Of a DNA stretch of 8,827 nt, positions 1-6,408 are shown piece by piece. Origin of the DNA: Pseudomonadota bacterium (GTDB taxonomy: Bacteria > Pseudomonadota > Alphaproteobacteria > Sphingomonadales > Sphingomonadaceae). Location of the stretch: positions 1-8,827 of the forward strand of contig JAEZCS010000149.1 of NCBI GenBank assembly GCA_023433445.1, written 5' to 3'. A program made the translations under genes and the position numbers. Each line of letters opens with the position of its first letter. Position 1 is the stretch's first letter. The notes beneath the pieces were generated by a model. That model saw only the letters and a list, made by a program, of their open reading frames with translations, made no database searches and was not told the origin of the DNA.

Positions 1-306
1 GTCGGGCAGCTCCCAGGAGAGGAGACGACCGGGTTCGAAGGCGCAGACATATTCGCAATTGGGCGCGAGCGAACCGGGATTGGCGTAGTTGTTGAGCCGC
101 ATATAAACCGGGGCTCCCATTTCCAGCGTCGATTCCGCCCAGACGCAGAAGGGGTTCCATTCGCCATAGCGCGGCATGTCGGTCAGGATCTTCCACACGA
201 CCATAGCAGGCGCATCGATTTCGATGGGGTCGGACGCGACCAGCGTTTCGGGATCATAGATTTTGAACGGATCGAAACGATCGGCAGTCAGGGTTTGCGT
301 GGACAT
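1..306 (-). CDS. SRPBCC/START-like domain protein, C-terminus missing
   Basis: The reading frame is open from an ATG at 306-304 to the left edge and gives 102 residues; the C-terminus lies outside the window. A purine-rich ribosome site (GAGGAGAAGAGG) sits directly upstream of the ATG and supports this start. After about 25 variable residues comes the pattern IEIDAPAMVVWKILTDM, then YGEWNPF, which is the first beta strand and helix of the polyketide cyclase/dehydrase-like SRPBCC fold. These proteins form a deep hydrophobic pocket that binds lipids, polyketides or aromatic compounds; many have no assigned reaction. The gene is divergent from the GMC/SDR operon and shares its 288-base upstream region, so co-regulation is plausible. 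The substrate cannot be read from the sequence. The family call is fairly safe, the role unknown. Confidence 0.82.
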   Translation of the reverse strand, partial: MSTQTLTADRFDPFKIYDPETLVASDPIEIDAPAMVVWKILTDMPRYGEWNPFCVWAESTLEMGAPVYMRLNNYANPGSLAPNCEYVCAFEPGRLLSWELPD

Positions 307-594
307 CCTCTTCTCCTCGATAAGGGCGAACCGGCAGGCGTGCCGCCGCTGTTTAGCAACGCGAATATCGCATACTCCACTACGTGTCGCGCTTGTTTGC
401 GTAGACAATAACAGGCAGCTTGCGCCGGTCAATGGCGGGGCATGGGGTAAATCCGGCTTGACCTGCGTATCATATTGACCAATTCAGCACGCAAGACGTC
501 ATCCGCGATACAGCCTGCCCCCGGTGCTTACGCCGAGTCCCGGTGGCCGTGGCATTGCAAGATAGCAGATGTTCGAATGCGTGCAGGAGAGACC
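307..594. promoter_or_regulatory. Divergent intergenic region between the SRPBCC gene and the GMC operon
   Basis: This 288-base stretch separates two divergent genes and must hold promoters for both. I see no convincing coding sequence in it. It contains three TTGACC-type hexamers (listed separately) and an imperfect 13-base direct repeat, GTTTGCGTGGACA at 293-305 and GTTTGCGTAGACA at 395-407, whose first copy overlaps the SRPBCC start codon. Short inverted arms CTACG and CGTAG flank 381-403. TATCAT at 468-473 resembles a -10 box for the plus strand but has no good -35 at the right distance, so I do not assign a promoter. Confidence 0.5.
427..480. promoter_or_regulatory. Possible operator: three TTGACC/GGTCAA half-sites
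   Basis: GGTCAAT at 427-433 is the exact reverse complement of ATTGACC at 474-480, and a further TTGACC lies at 458-463 in direct orientation, 11 bases before the last copy. Repeated half-sites in a divergent promoter region are typical of binding sites for a dimeric transcription factor, but TTGACC also resembles a -35 hexamer. No regulator gene is present in the window to pair with the site. The repeats are seen; their function is inference. Confidence 0.25.
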
Positions 595-2187
595 ATGGCC
601 GACAGTTACGACTTTATCATCGCTGGCGGCGGATCGGCGGGATGCGTGCTGGCCGGGCGGCTCTCGGAAGATCCGCGCAATCGCGTGCTGCTGCTGGAAG
701 CGGGCGGCAAGGACAAGAGCATCTTCATCCACGCGCCGGGCGGGCTGCTGCCTATCATGTACCGGGGCATGTTCCAGTGGATGCATGTCAGCGTGCCCCA
801 GGCCAATGCTGGCGGGCGTCAGATGTACACGCCGCGCGGCAAGGTGCTGGGCGGATCGTCCTCCATCAACGGCATGGTTTACGACCGAGGCGCCGCAGCG
901 GACTATGATGGCTGGCGCCAGCTCGGCAACGAAGGGTGGAGCTATGATGATGTGCTCCCCTATTTCAAGAAGCTGGAGGATTTCCAGCCGGGCGGCGAAG
1001 AAGGCTATCATGGTCGCGGCGGGCCGGTGCTGGTCACGCGTCCAGGCATCCATAATCCGCTAGCGAAGGCATTTCGCGATGCGGCAGTCGCGGCGGGCGT
1101 TCCCTATAATGACGATCCCAGCGGATCGCAGCGCGAGGGCGTGGTGCCCGCCGACGTCACCGCCTCTGCCGGGCGGCGGTGGAGCGCGGCGCGCGCCTAT
1201 CTGACGCCTGCGCGCAAGCGGCCCAACCTGCGGGTCATCACCGGCGCCAATGTGGAGCGCGTGATCGTGAAGGACGGCCGCGCGACCGGTGTTGCCTGGC
1301 GGCGCAATGGGCAGCTGGAAGAAGCGAATGCGACACGGGAGGTCATCCTGTCCGCAGGCTCCATCCACTCACCCTGGATCATGATGTTGTCGGGCATCGG
1401 GCCAGCGGACCACCTGCGCCAGAATGGCGTGTCGGTGGTGCATGACCTGCCCGGCGTGGGGCAGAATTACCGCGACCATGTGGCGGTCAGCGTGAAGCAA
1501 TATTGCACGCAGCCGGTGTCGCTGTTCAACGTGTTCCACCCCGTCGTCGCGGCCAAGGCGGTCGCGAACTTCCTGCTGTTCCGCAAGGGGCCGCTGGCGA
1601 GCCCCCCGGCGGAGATCGGCGCCTATCTCAAGACCATGCCGGGTGCGGAATATCCCGACGTCAAAGTGCATTTCGCCATGGCGCTGTACGAGGCGATGGG
1701 CCGCAAGCTGATCATGGAGCATGGTTATTTCGCGCATATCGACCTGCTCAACCCGGAGAGCGTGGGCGAGATCAAGCTGACGGGCGCCGACGCGTCCGCG
1801 CCGCTGTCGATCGATCCCAACATCCTTTCGACGGCGAAGGACATGGCGATGGGCCGGGCGGCGATCCGCGCGGTGCGCGACATCTTTGCCCAAGCTCCCT
1901 TCGATCCCTTCCGGGGTGAGGAACTGGCTCCAGGCGCGAGCATCCAGTCGGATGACGAACTCGACGCCTATCTGCGCGAGACGGCGATTTCCGACATTCA
2001 CGCCGTGGGCACCTGCCGCATGGGGCATGACCCCATGGCAGTCGTTGACCCGCAGCTGCGGGTGCGCGGTATCGACGGCCTTCGCGTGGTCGATGCGTCC
2101 GTCATGCCCCGCGTTCCGGGCGGCAACACCAATGTGCCCACGATGATGGTAGCGGAAAAAGCGGCTGACATGATCCTGAAAGCCTGA
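595..2187 (+). CDS. GMC-family FAD-dependent alcohol dehydrogenase/oxidase (choline dehydrogenase-like)
   Basis: A 530-residue flavoprotein expected to oxidise a primary or secondary alcohol with FAD, in the cytoplasm or at the inner membrane. The N-terminal FAD-binding motif GGGSAG is at residues 11-16. GMC signature 1 (RGKVLGGSSSIN) is at 81-92 and signature 2 (GSIHSPWIMMLSGIG) at 255-269. The catalytic pair is His469 (DIHAVGT) and Asn513 (GGNTNVPT), 44 residues apart as in choline oxidase (His466/Asn510). Length matches bacterial members such as BetA and AlkJ. The start at 595 is chosen because AGGAG stands seven bases upstream and the FAD motif follows at the usual distance; the frame is open back to a TTG at 475, but that extra part has no ribosome site and no conserved pattern. 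It is the first gene of a four-gene operon. GMC enzymes oxidise the side-chain alcohol in sphingomonad phenylcoumaran catabolism (PhcC/PhcD), but the substrate here cannot be told. Confidence 0.94.
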   Translation: MADSYDFIIAGGGSAGCVLAGRLSEDPRNRVLLLEAGGKDKSIFIHAPGGLLPIMYRGMFQWMHVSVPQANAGGRQMYTPRGKVLGGSSSINGMVYDRGAAADYDGWRQLGNEGWSYDDVLPYFKKLEDFQPGGEEGYHGRGGPVLVTRPGIHNPLAKAFRDAAVAAGVPYNDDPSGSQREGVVPADVTASAGRRWSAARAYLTPARKRPNLRVITGANVERVIVKDGRATGVAWRRNGQLEEANATREVILSAGSIHSPWIMMLSGIGPADHLRQNGVSVVHDLPGVGQNYRDHVAVSVKQYCTQPVSLFNVFHPVVAAKAVANFLLFRKGPLASPPAEIGAYLKTMPGAEYPDVKVHFAMALYEAMGRKLIMEHGYFAHIDLLNPESVGEIKLTGADASAPLSIDPNILSTAKDMAMGRAAIRAVRDIFAQAPFDPFRGEELAPGASIQSDDELDAYLRETAISDIHAVGTCRMGHDPMAVVDPQLRVRGIDGLRVVDASVMPRVPGGNTNVPTMMVAEKAADMILKA

Positions 2188-2220
2188 CGCTGTACGATCC
2201 AGAAGATAAAGGAGAGGCTG

Positions 2221-3165
2221 ATGTCTGAACTGCGTTTCGACGACAAGGTGGCGATTGTCACGGGTGCGGGAGGCGGCTTGGGCAAAGCCTATGCCGCGCT
2301 GCTCGCTGCCCGTGGGGCCAAGGTGCTGGTCAACGATCTTGGCGGCAATTTCCAGGGTGAGGGCCAGGATCAGGGCTATGCCGACGCCGCAGCCCGCGAG
2401 ATCCGGGACGCTGGCGGCATTGCAGAGGCCAATGGCGAAAGCGTCGCCACATCGGCGGGCGCACAGGCAATCGTCGAGGACGCGCTTTCACGCTGGGGAC
2501 GCGTCGACATTCTGGTCAACAATGCTGGTATTGTCAGCGCTTCGGGCACATTGTCCAGCGTCACCGACGAGCAGTGGGAAAAGGATATGGCGGTGTCGGC
2601 GAGCGGCACCTTCTACCTGTGCCGCGCAGTGTGGAATGGCATGCTGGAGCGGAATTTCGGGCGGATCGTCAACATCTCTTCGGGTTCCTGGTTCGGGATG
2701 GGCAGCGCGGTGCCTTACCCTGCCGCCAAGGGCGCGGTGTGGGCCATGACGCGCGGATTGGCGTCCGCAACGCAGGCACAGAACAAGGACATCAAGATCA
2801 ACGCGATCATGCCGATCGCGGGCAGCCGCATGACCCAGCTTATGGGCCCTGAGATACATAGTCTGATGGAGCGCGACTTCCCCGCGCGCGCGGTCGCACC
2901 GGTCGTGGCGATGCTGGCCCATGACAGCGCGCCCTGCAACGGCGAGATGTTCACCGCTGGCGGCGGCGGCTATACCAGGGTGTTCGCTGGCGTTACCCAG
3001 GGCTATCGCGCGACCGACAAGGACTGGACGCCTGAAACGGCGCTTGCGCAATTTGACACGGTGATGGACACGAGCGGCTTTCACATTCCGGCGGGGTCGA
3101 TGGACGAATCCGCACTTTACACCTCGGATGTGCCTTGGGACGCGTTCCGGGCCTTTATTCAGTAA
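2221..3165 (+). CDS. SDR resembling the (3R)-hydroxyacyl-CoA dehydrogenase domain of HSD17B4/MFE-2
   Basis: A 314-residue classical short-chain dehydrogenase. The nucleotide-binding loop TGAGGGLG is at 14-21, followed by VNDLGG at 37-42, NNAG at 100-103, a catalytic serine at 153/154 and the Tyr166-x3-Lys170 pair. VNDLGG with a following N-F-x-G loop, and AGSRMT at 200-205, are hallmarks of the dehydrogenase domain of peroxisomal multifunctional enzyme type 2 and its bacterial stand-alone relatives, which oxidise 3-hydroxyacyl-CoA or steroid hydroxyl groups with NAD. The hydratase and SCP2 domains of MFE-2 are absent. The usual tetrad Asn (N-x-x-G) is replaced by Ser126; as I recall the mammalian enzyme has His there, so this fits the subfamily. 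The C-terminal tail beyond about residue 235 is longer than in ordinary FabG-like SDRs. A strong AAGGAG precedes the ATG, and the gap to the GMC gene is 33 bases. Confidence 0.92.
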   Translation: MSELRFDDKVAIVTGAGGGLGKAYAALLAARGAKVLVNDLGGNFQGEGQDQGYADAAAREIRDAGGIAEANGESVATSAGAQAIVEDALSRWGRVDILVNNAGIVSASGTLSSVTDEQWEKDMAVSASGTFYLCRAVWNGMLERNFGRIVNISSGSWFGMGSAVPYPAAKGAVWAMTRGLASATQAQNKDIKINAIMPIAGSRMTQLMGPEIHSLMERDFPARAVAPVVAMLAHDSAPCNGEMFTAGGGGYTRVFAGVTQGYRATDKDWTPETALAQFDTVMDTSGFHIPAGSMDESALYTSDVPWDAFRAFIQ

Positions 3166-3192
3166 TTTGATCAGTAAGGAAGAGCAGAAATC

Positions 3193-3987
3193 ATGACTGG
3201 CAGGATGCAAGACAAGGTCGCCATCATCACCGGCGGCGCGCGCGGTATGGGCGAAGCTACCGTTCGCCTGTTCGCTCGCGAGGGCGCAAAAGTGGTCATC
3301 GCCGACGTGCTGGAAACGGAAGGCCAGGCGCTGGCCGCCGATCTGGGCGACAGCGCGATGTTCCAGCGGCTGGACGTGTCGGACGAGGCCAGCTGGACCG
3401 CGCTGGTGGATGCGGTCATCGCCCGTCACGGACGGATCGATGCCTTGGTCAACAATGCGGCGGTCGTCGCTTTTGGCCCCATCACAGAATTGACTGTCGC
3501 AGATATCGACCGCGTTCTGGGCATCAACGTAAAGGGCACGATGCTGGGCATAAAGCATGTCGGCGCGAAAATGTGTGCTGCCGGGCGCGGGGCCATCGTA
3601 AACATATCATCGGTGGACGGCCTGCGCGGCGTCAACTCGGTGTCTCTCTACAGCAGCTCGAAATGGGCGGTGCGCGGCTTTACCAAAAGCGCGGCGATGG
3701 AGTTCGGCCATCAGGGCGTGCGCGTCAATTCGGTGCATCCCGGCGGCGTGAACACGGTTATGGGCAACCCGCAGGCGCTTGAGGGGGACGCGAAGAATTA
3801 CGGCTATGAACGCACGCCATTGCAGCGGATCGGCGAGCCGGAAGAAATCGCCGCCGCCAGCCTGTTCCTCTGCTCGGACGAGGCCAGCTATATTTGCGGC
3901 GCTGAACTTGCGGTCGATGGCGGCTGGACGGCCGGCTATTATCACCATTATCTGCCCGCTGCGCCGGCATCGCTGACATCGATCTAA
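3193..3987 (+). CDS. SDR similar to 3-alpha/20-beta-hydroxysteroid dehydrogenase
   Basis: A 264-residue classical SDR with a complete active site. TGGARGMG is at 13-20, Asp38 ends the second strand (IADV), which favours NAD(H) over NADP(H), NNAA is at 87-90, and the tetrad is Asn112, Ser140, Tyr153 and Lys157. The run of motifs (GGARGMG, IADVL, LDV, NISS, SSKWAVRG, VRVNSVHPG) closely follows Streptomyces 3-alpha/20-beta-hydroxysteroid dehydrogenase, so oxidation of a ring hydroxyl on a cyclic, hydrophobic substrate is plausible. This broad family also includes FabG-like and cyclic-alcohol enzymes, so specificity is not established. The tail after VDGGW is extended and Tyr/His-rich (GYYHHY) and could shape the pocket or the tetramer interface. 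An AAGGA-type ribosome site precedes the ATG; the gap to the previous gene is 27 bases, so it is co-transcribed. Confidence 0.93.
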   Translation: MTGRMQDKVAIITGGARGMGEATVRLFAREGAKVVIADVLETEGQALAADLGDSAMFQRLDVSDEASWTALVDAVIARHGRIDALVNNAAVVAFGPITELTVADIDRVLGINVKGTMLGIKHVGAKMCAAGRGAIVNISSVDGLRGVNSVSLYSSSKWAVRGFTKSAAMEFGHQGVRVNSVHPGGVNTVMGNPQALEGDAKNYGYERTPLQRIGEPEEIAAASLFLCSDEASYICGAELAVDGGWTAGYYHHYLPAAPASLTSI

Positions 3988-4009
3988 TCCATTTCCATTA
4001 CGGAGCAGC

Positions 4010-4870
4010 ATGAACATGACTGAAGAAGAAAAGGTCTTTTCGGGCGGCGTTGCCGTCATTACCGGCGCGGGCGCAGGCATCGGGATGGGCTTTGCCCGCC
4101 GCTGCGGCCAGATCGGCATGACCGTCGTCGTCACCGACATCGACAAGGGCCGGGCCGACAAGGTTGCCGCCGAAATCATCGCGGCGGGCGGCAAGGCGGA
4201 GGCTATCCAGCTTGACGTATCCAAGCCCGAGGCGCTCGACGCTCTGGCGCAGGACGTGTTCGACCGTCATGGCGCGGTTCGCTTGCTGATCAACAATGCG
4301 GGTATCGAAACCATCGGCAATGTCTGGGAAATTCCGACCGCTCGCTGGGAAACGACGCTGAACGTCAACATCCATGGCGTCGTTCATGGGGTCCGCGCAT
4401 TCGTGCCGCACATGCTGCGCGTCGGCCAGGAAGCATGGATCGCCAACCTGGCTTCGATCGGTTCATTCGGCCAGATGCCGACGCAGACCGCCTACATCAT
4501 GAGCAAGCACGCCATCCAGTCGTTCAGCGAATGCCTCTATCTGGAAATGCAGGTGGCAAAGGCGCCGATCAATGTATGCTCGATCATTCCGGGCATGTTG
4601 AAGACCAGCATCTTCGACGCCGATGCTGGCGCTGGCGAACCGGAAAGCGCCGCAGGGCATCGCGCGACGATGGCGCACATGATGGCCAATTACGGCATGG
4701 ACCTGGACGAAGGCTGCCGCATCTTCGTCGAGGGGCTAGCTGCCCGCAAATTCTGGATTTCCAGCCAGCCCGAGATGACCGAACAGACGCTCGCCGGTCG
4801 TATCGCCTTCTTCCAGCAACAGAGCAATCCAGAACTGGGCGCCGAGCAGCGCGCCCTGCTGGGCATCTAA
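4010..4870 (+). CDS. SDR, LigD-like/atypical, with long C-terminal helical region
   Basis: A 286-residue SDR. TGAGAGIG is at 19-26, Asp43 (TDID) suggests NAD, NNAG is at 95-98, and the tetrad is Asn120, Ser149, Tyr162 and Lys166. After the core, instead of the usual FabG ending (VDGG), it carries about 80 residues with a deletion-prone loop (DADAGAGEPESAAGH), then a helical tail containing EGLAARKFWISSQPE and a Gln-rich helix. This arrangement resembles the LigD/LigL C-alpha alcohol dehydrogenases of lignin beta-aryl ether breakdown, whose tails have a similar AIKKGVEDNALYII segment. That likeness is by eye and moderate. GGAG lies only four bases before the first ATG; a second in-frame ATG at 4016 has more usual spacing (ten bases), so the true start may be two codons later. 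It is the last gene of the operon and is followed by a hairpin terminator. Confidence 0.9.
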   Translation: MNMTEEEKVFSGGVAVITGAGAGIGMGFARRCGQIGMTVVVTDIDKGRADKVAAEIIAAGGKAEAIQLDVSKPEALDALAQDVFDRHGAVRLLINNAGIETIGNVWEIPTARWETTLNVNIHGVVHGVRAFVPHMLRVGQEAWIANLASIGSFGQMPTQTAYIMSKHAIQSFSECLYLEMQVAKAPINVCSIIPGMLKTSIFDADAGAGEPESAAGHRATMAHMMANYGMDLDEGCRIFVEGLAARKFWISSQPEMTEQTLAGRIAFFQQQSNPELGAEQRALLGI

Positions 4871-4874
4871 AGAA

Positions 4875-4912
4875 GGGCGCCGGGCGGGTTGAACCTCGCC
4901 CGGCCTTTTCTT
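4875..4912. terminator. Hairpin terminator between convergent genes, probably bidirectional
   Basis: GCCGGGCG at 4879-4886 pairs perfectly with CGCCCGGC at 4897-4904; an inner GG/CC pair can extend the stem. CTTTTCTT follows on the plus strand and AAAGAAGG precedes it, giving a T-rich tail on the minus strand too. It lies four bases or so after the plus-strand SDR stop and just before the stop of the minus-strand SDR, so it can end both transcripts. The structure is seen; activity is inferred. Confidence 0.75.
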
Positions 4913-4914
4913 CG

Positions 4915-5688
4915 TCAGGCTTTCGCCGCTTCCTGCTTGACGATTTCCAGGAAGAGCGGCCGCTCACCACCGCCATGCACTTCCAACCGCGCGCCGCTGA
5001 CATAAGCGGCGGACGGCGAACCCAGGAAGACGACGGCTTCGGCGATGTCACTGCCCCGACCCATCCGGCCGAGCGGCAGGGAAGACGCGATCTTCTCCTG
5101 AGCGGCCTGCGACCCATAGGTCATTTCCGCCGACTCCGTTTCGATCAGGCCGACGATGATCGCGTTGACCCGTACTTCAGGACCCCATTCCTGCGCCAAG
5201 CTGGTGGTCAAGCTCAGCAAGCCGGCCTTCGCCGCGCCATAGATCGCGGTGTCGGGCGAAGGACGCGCGCCAGAGACGCTGGCGATGTTGACGATCGATC
5301 CGCGCACAGCCTTCAAATGGGGATAGGCAGCCTGCGAAACATGAAGCGGCGCCAAGAGATTGAGTTGCAGGATACGTTCGGAAAAGCGGGGGCTGGCCGT
5401 GGCGGCGTCCGCCTGTGGCGACCCGCCCGCATTATTGACGACCAGATCAATCCGGCCATGGCGCGCCACCAGATCGCCGATCCATTCGGCGACTGCCGCA
5501 GGATCGCGAATGTCACATGCCGCGAACTCCGCGATCTTGCCATCGATGCCGATCGGTTCATCAGGCGGGGTGCGTCCACAAGTCGCGACCGCGTAGCCCT
5601 CCGCCAGCAAACGCCGAACGATCGCAGCGCCGATGCCCCGCGTACCGCCGGTGACGATCGCAACCTTGCCAACACCCGTCTCGCCCAC
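4915..5688 (-). CDS. FabG-like SDR oxidoreductase, GTG start preferred
   Basis: A 257-residue classical SDR. TGGTRGIG is at 13-20, and Arg39 after the second strand (CGR) points to NADP(H). NNAG is at 85-88 and the tetrad is Asn110, Ser137, Tyr150 and Lys154, all present. The C-terminal glycine turn is LEVHGGG in place of the common VDGG. I chose GTG at 5688-5686 because AAAGGA stands upstream at normal spacing and seven residues then lead to KVAIVTGG, as is usual in the family. The frame stays open to ATG codons at 5727 and 5745 and a TTG at 5751, but these add an atypical Met/Trp/Cys-rich leader without a good ribosome site. The gene is convergent with the GMC/SDR operon and divergent from the SnoaL-like pair. 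Its substrate is unknown; a beta-keto or cyclic ketone/alcohol is the family norm. Confidence 0.92.
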   Translation of the reverse strand: MGETGVGKVAIVTGGTRGIGAAIVRRLLAEGYAVATCGRTPPDEPIGIDGKIAEFAACDIRDPAAVAEWIGDLVARHGRIDLVVNNAGGSPQADAATASPRFSERILQLNLLAPLHVSQAAYPHLKAVRGSIVNIASVSGARPSPDTAIYGAAKAGLLSLTTSLAQEWGPEVRVNAIIVGLIETESAEMTYGSQAAQEKIASSLPLGRMGRGSDIAEAVVFLGSPSAAYVSGARLEVHGGGERPLFLEIVKQEAAKA

Positions 5689-5861
5689 AACCTTGTCCTT
5701 TCCTTGTAGAATGCGCAGCCAGCACATCTTCAGGAATGGCTCCATACCCAAAATGACTCATCATTCGCCAGTGATAATGCAGTCTCCATTGTAGATTGTT
5801 ACGCAGATCAGCTATAGGACAGCTTCAGAAGCGCATATCGCGTCATGGTTGGAGACGATTG
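5689..5861. promoter_or_regulatory. Divergent promoter region between the NADP-type SDR and the SnoaL-like pair
   Basis: This 173-base region must start transcription in both directions. AATGA at 5752-5756 and TCATT at 5761-5765 form an inverted repeat with a 4-base spacer, and ATGACTCAT inside it is itself a near-perfect palindrome; this could be an operator. For the plus strand, TTGTAG at 5789-5794 and TATAGG at 5813-5818, 18 bases apart, are a weak candidate promoter. The region is clearly more AT-rich than the genes around it. The promoter assignment is tentative. Confidence 0.35.
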
Positions 5862-6395
5862 ATGGCTTATACCCTGCAGCAGCTGAGCGACCTGGAAGAT
5901 ATCCGGACTCTGAAGCATCGTTATTTCCGGGGAATCGATACGGCCGATATCGCTCTGCTCGGCACGCTTTTTACAGAAGACCTGACCGTCGATTACCGTG
6001 GCGGCACCTATCGCGTCCGGCTGGAAGGCCGCGACAATATGCTGGAGTTCCTGGCGAACAGTTTCCATTCCGATGCTGTCGCCATGCATCACGGCCATAT
6101 GCCCGAAATCACCCTGACCGGCGAAGACAGCGCCGAGGGGCTTTGGTATCTGGAAGACATCTTTATCAATGTGGAGCAGAAGAGCCACACGATCGGCAGC
6201 GCCATTTATAAGGACGTCTATCGGCGCGAAGATGGCGTATGGAAGATTGCGCGCACCGAATATGACCGCGTGTTCGAAATGATCCGCCCGCTCGGCCCGG
6301 ACGCGCAGATCACCTCGCACCATCTCGCCACCGCAGGCCGCAAGCCGGAGCAGCGCAGCGACATCAGCCATCTGATCGAGTGGGAAGCGGCCTGA
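5862..6395 (+). CDS. SnoaL-like (NTF2-fold) protein of the BaiE bile-acid-dehydratase type
   Basis: A 177-residue protein, close in length to BaiE, expected to be a cytoplasmic, cofactor-free dehydratase, isomerase or lyase. It shows LKHRYFRGID at 18-26, MHHGHMPEIT at 75-84, GLWYLED at 93-99, and Y-K-D-V-Y, G-V-W-K-I and Y-D-R-V-F-E at 117-139. Bile acid 7-alpha-dehydratase BaiE has the same blocks in the same order. The residues I recall as important in BaiE map to Tyr21, Asp26, His76, Asp99 and Arg136, with equal Tyr-Asp (5) and His-Asp (23) spacing. LinA and sphingomonad NTF2-fold lyases share the fold but match less well by eye. The ATG at 5862 has GGAGA eight bases upstream; an in-frame upstream extension to 5796 lacks one. 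A similar dehydratase (Hsh2) acts in bile acid breakdown by Sphingobium Chol11, from memory. The fold is safe; the reaction is a good hypothesis only. Confidence 0.9.
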   Translation: MAYTLQQLSDLEDIRTLKHRYFRGIDTADIALLGTLFTEDLTVDYRGGTYRVRLEGRDNMLEFLANSFHSDAVAMHHGHMPEITLTGEDSAEGLWYLEDIFINVEQKSHTIGSAIYKDVYRREDGVWKIARTEYDRVFEMIRPLGPDAQITSHHLATAGRKPEQRSDISHLIEWEAA

Positions 6396-6408
6396 CGCGA
6401 GCCGGCAT

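Noticed and set aside
263..478. 71-codon plus-strand open frame across the SRPBCC start and intergenic region
   Set aside because: It overlaps the SRPBCC N-terminus antisense, has no ribosome site and no recognisable protein pattern.
475..594. In-frame extension of the GMC protein by 40 residues, starting at TTG 475
   Set aside because: There is no ribosome site at 475, the added residues show no family pattern, and ATG 595 has a clear AGGAG and the FAD motif at the normal distance.
1369..2028. Minus-strand open frame of 219 codons inside the GMC gene
   Set aside because: It is antisense to the conserved GMC C-terminal domain; the His/Arg-rich composition fits a shadow frame.
2488..3558. 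Minus-strand open frame of 356 codons
   Set aside because: It is antisense to two SDR genes with complete active sites, and its Arg/His-rich translation shows no domain pattern.
4435..5709. Long plus-strand open frame of 424 codons
   Set aside because: It crosses the end of one SDR gene, the terminator hairpin and the whole antisense of another SDR gene. Its translation is Arg/Gly/Asp-rich low-complexity sequence typical of a GC-rich shadow frame.
5796..5861. Longer N-terminus for the BaiE-like protein
   Set aside because: The extra 22 residues are basic and unconserved, no ribosome site precedes them, and the internal ATG at 5862 has GGAGA at proper spacing.
5862..6395. LinA (HCH dehydrochlorinase) identity
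   Set aside because: The fold and the His-Asp dyad are shared, but the WYLED and GHMPEIT blocks and the equivalents of BaiE Tyr30 and Asp106 match BaiE rather than LinA, and no other lin gene or IS6100 copy is present.
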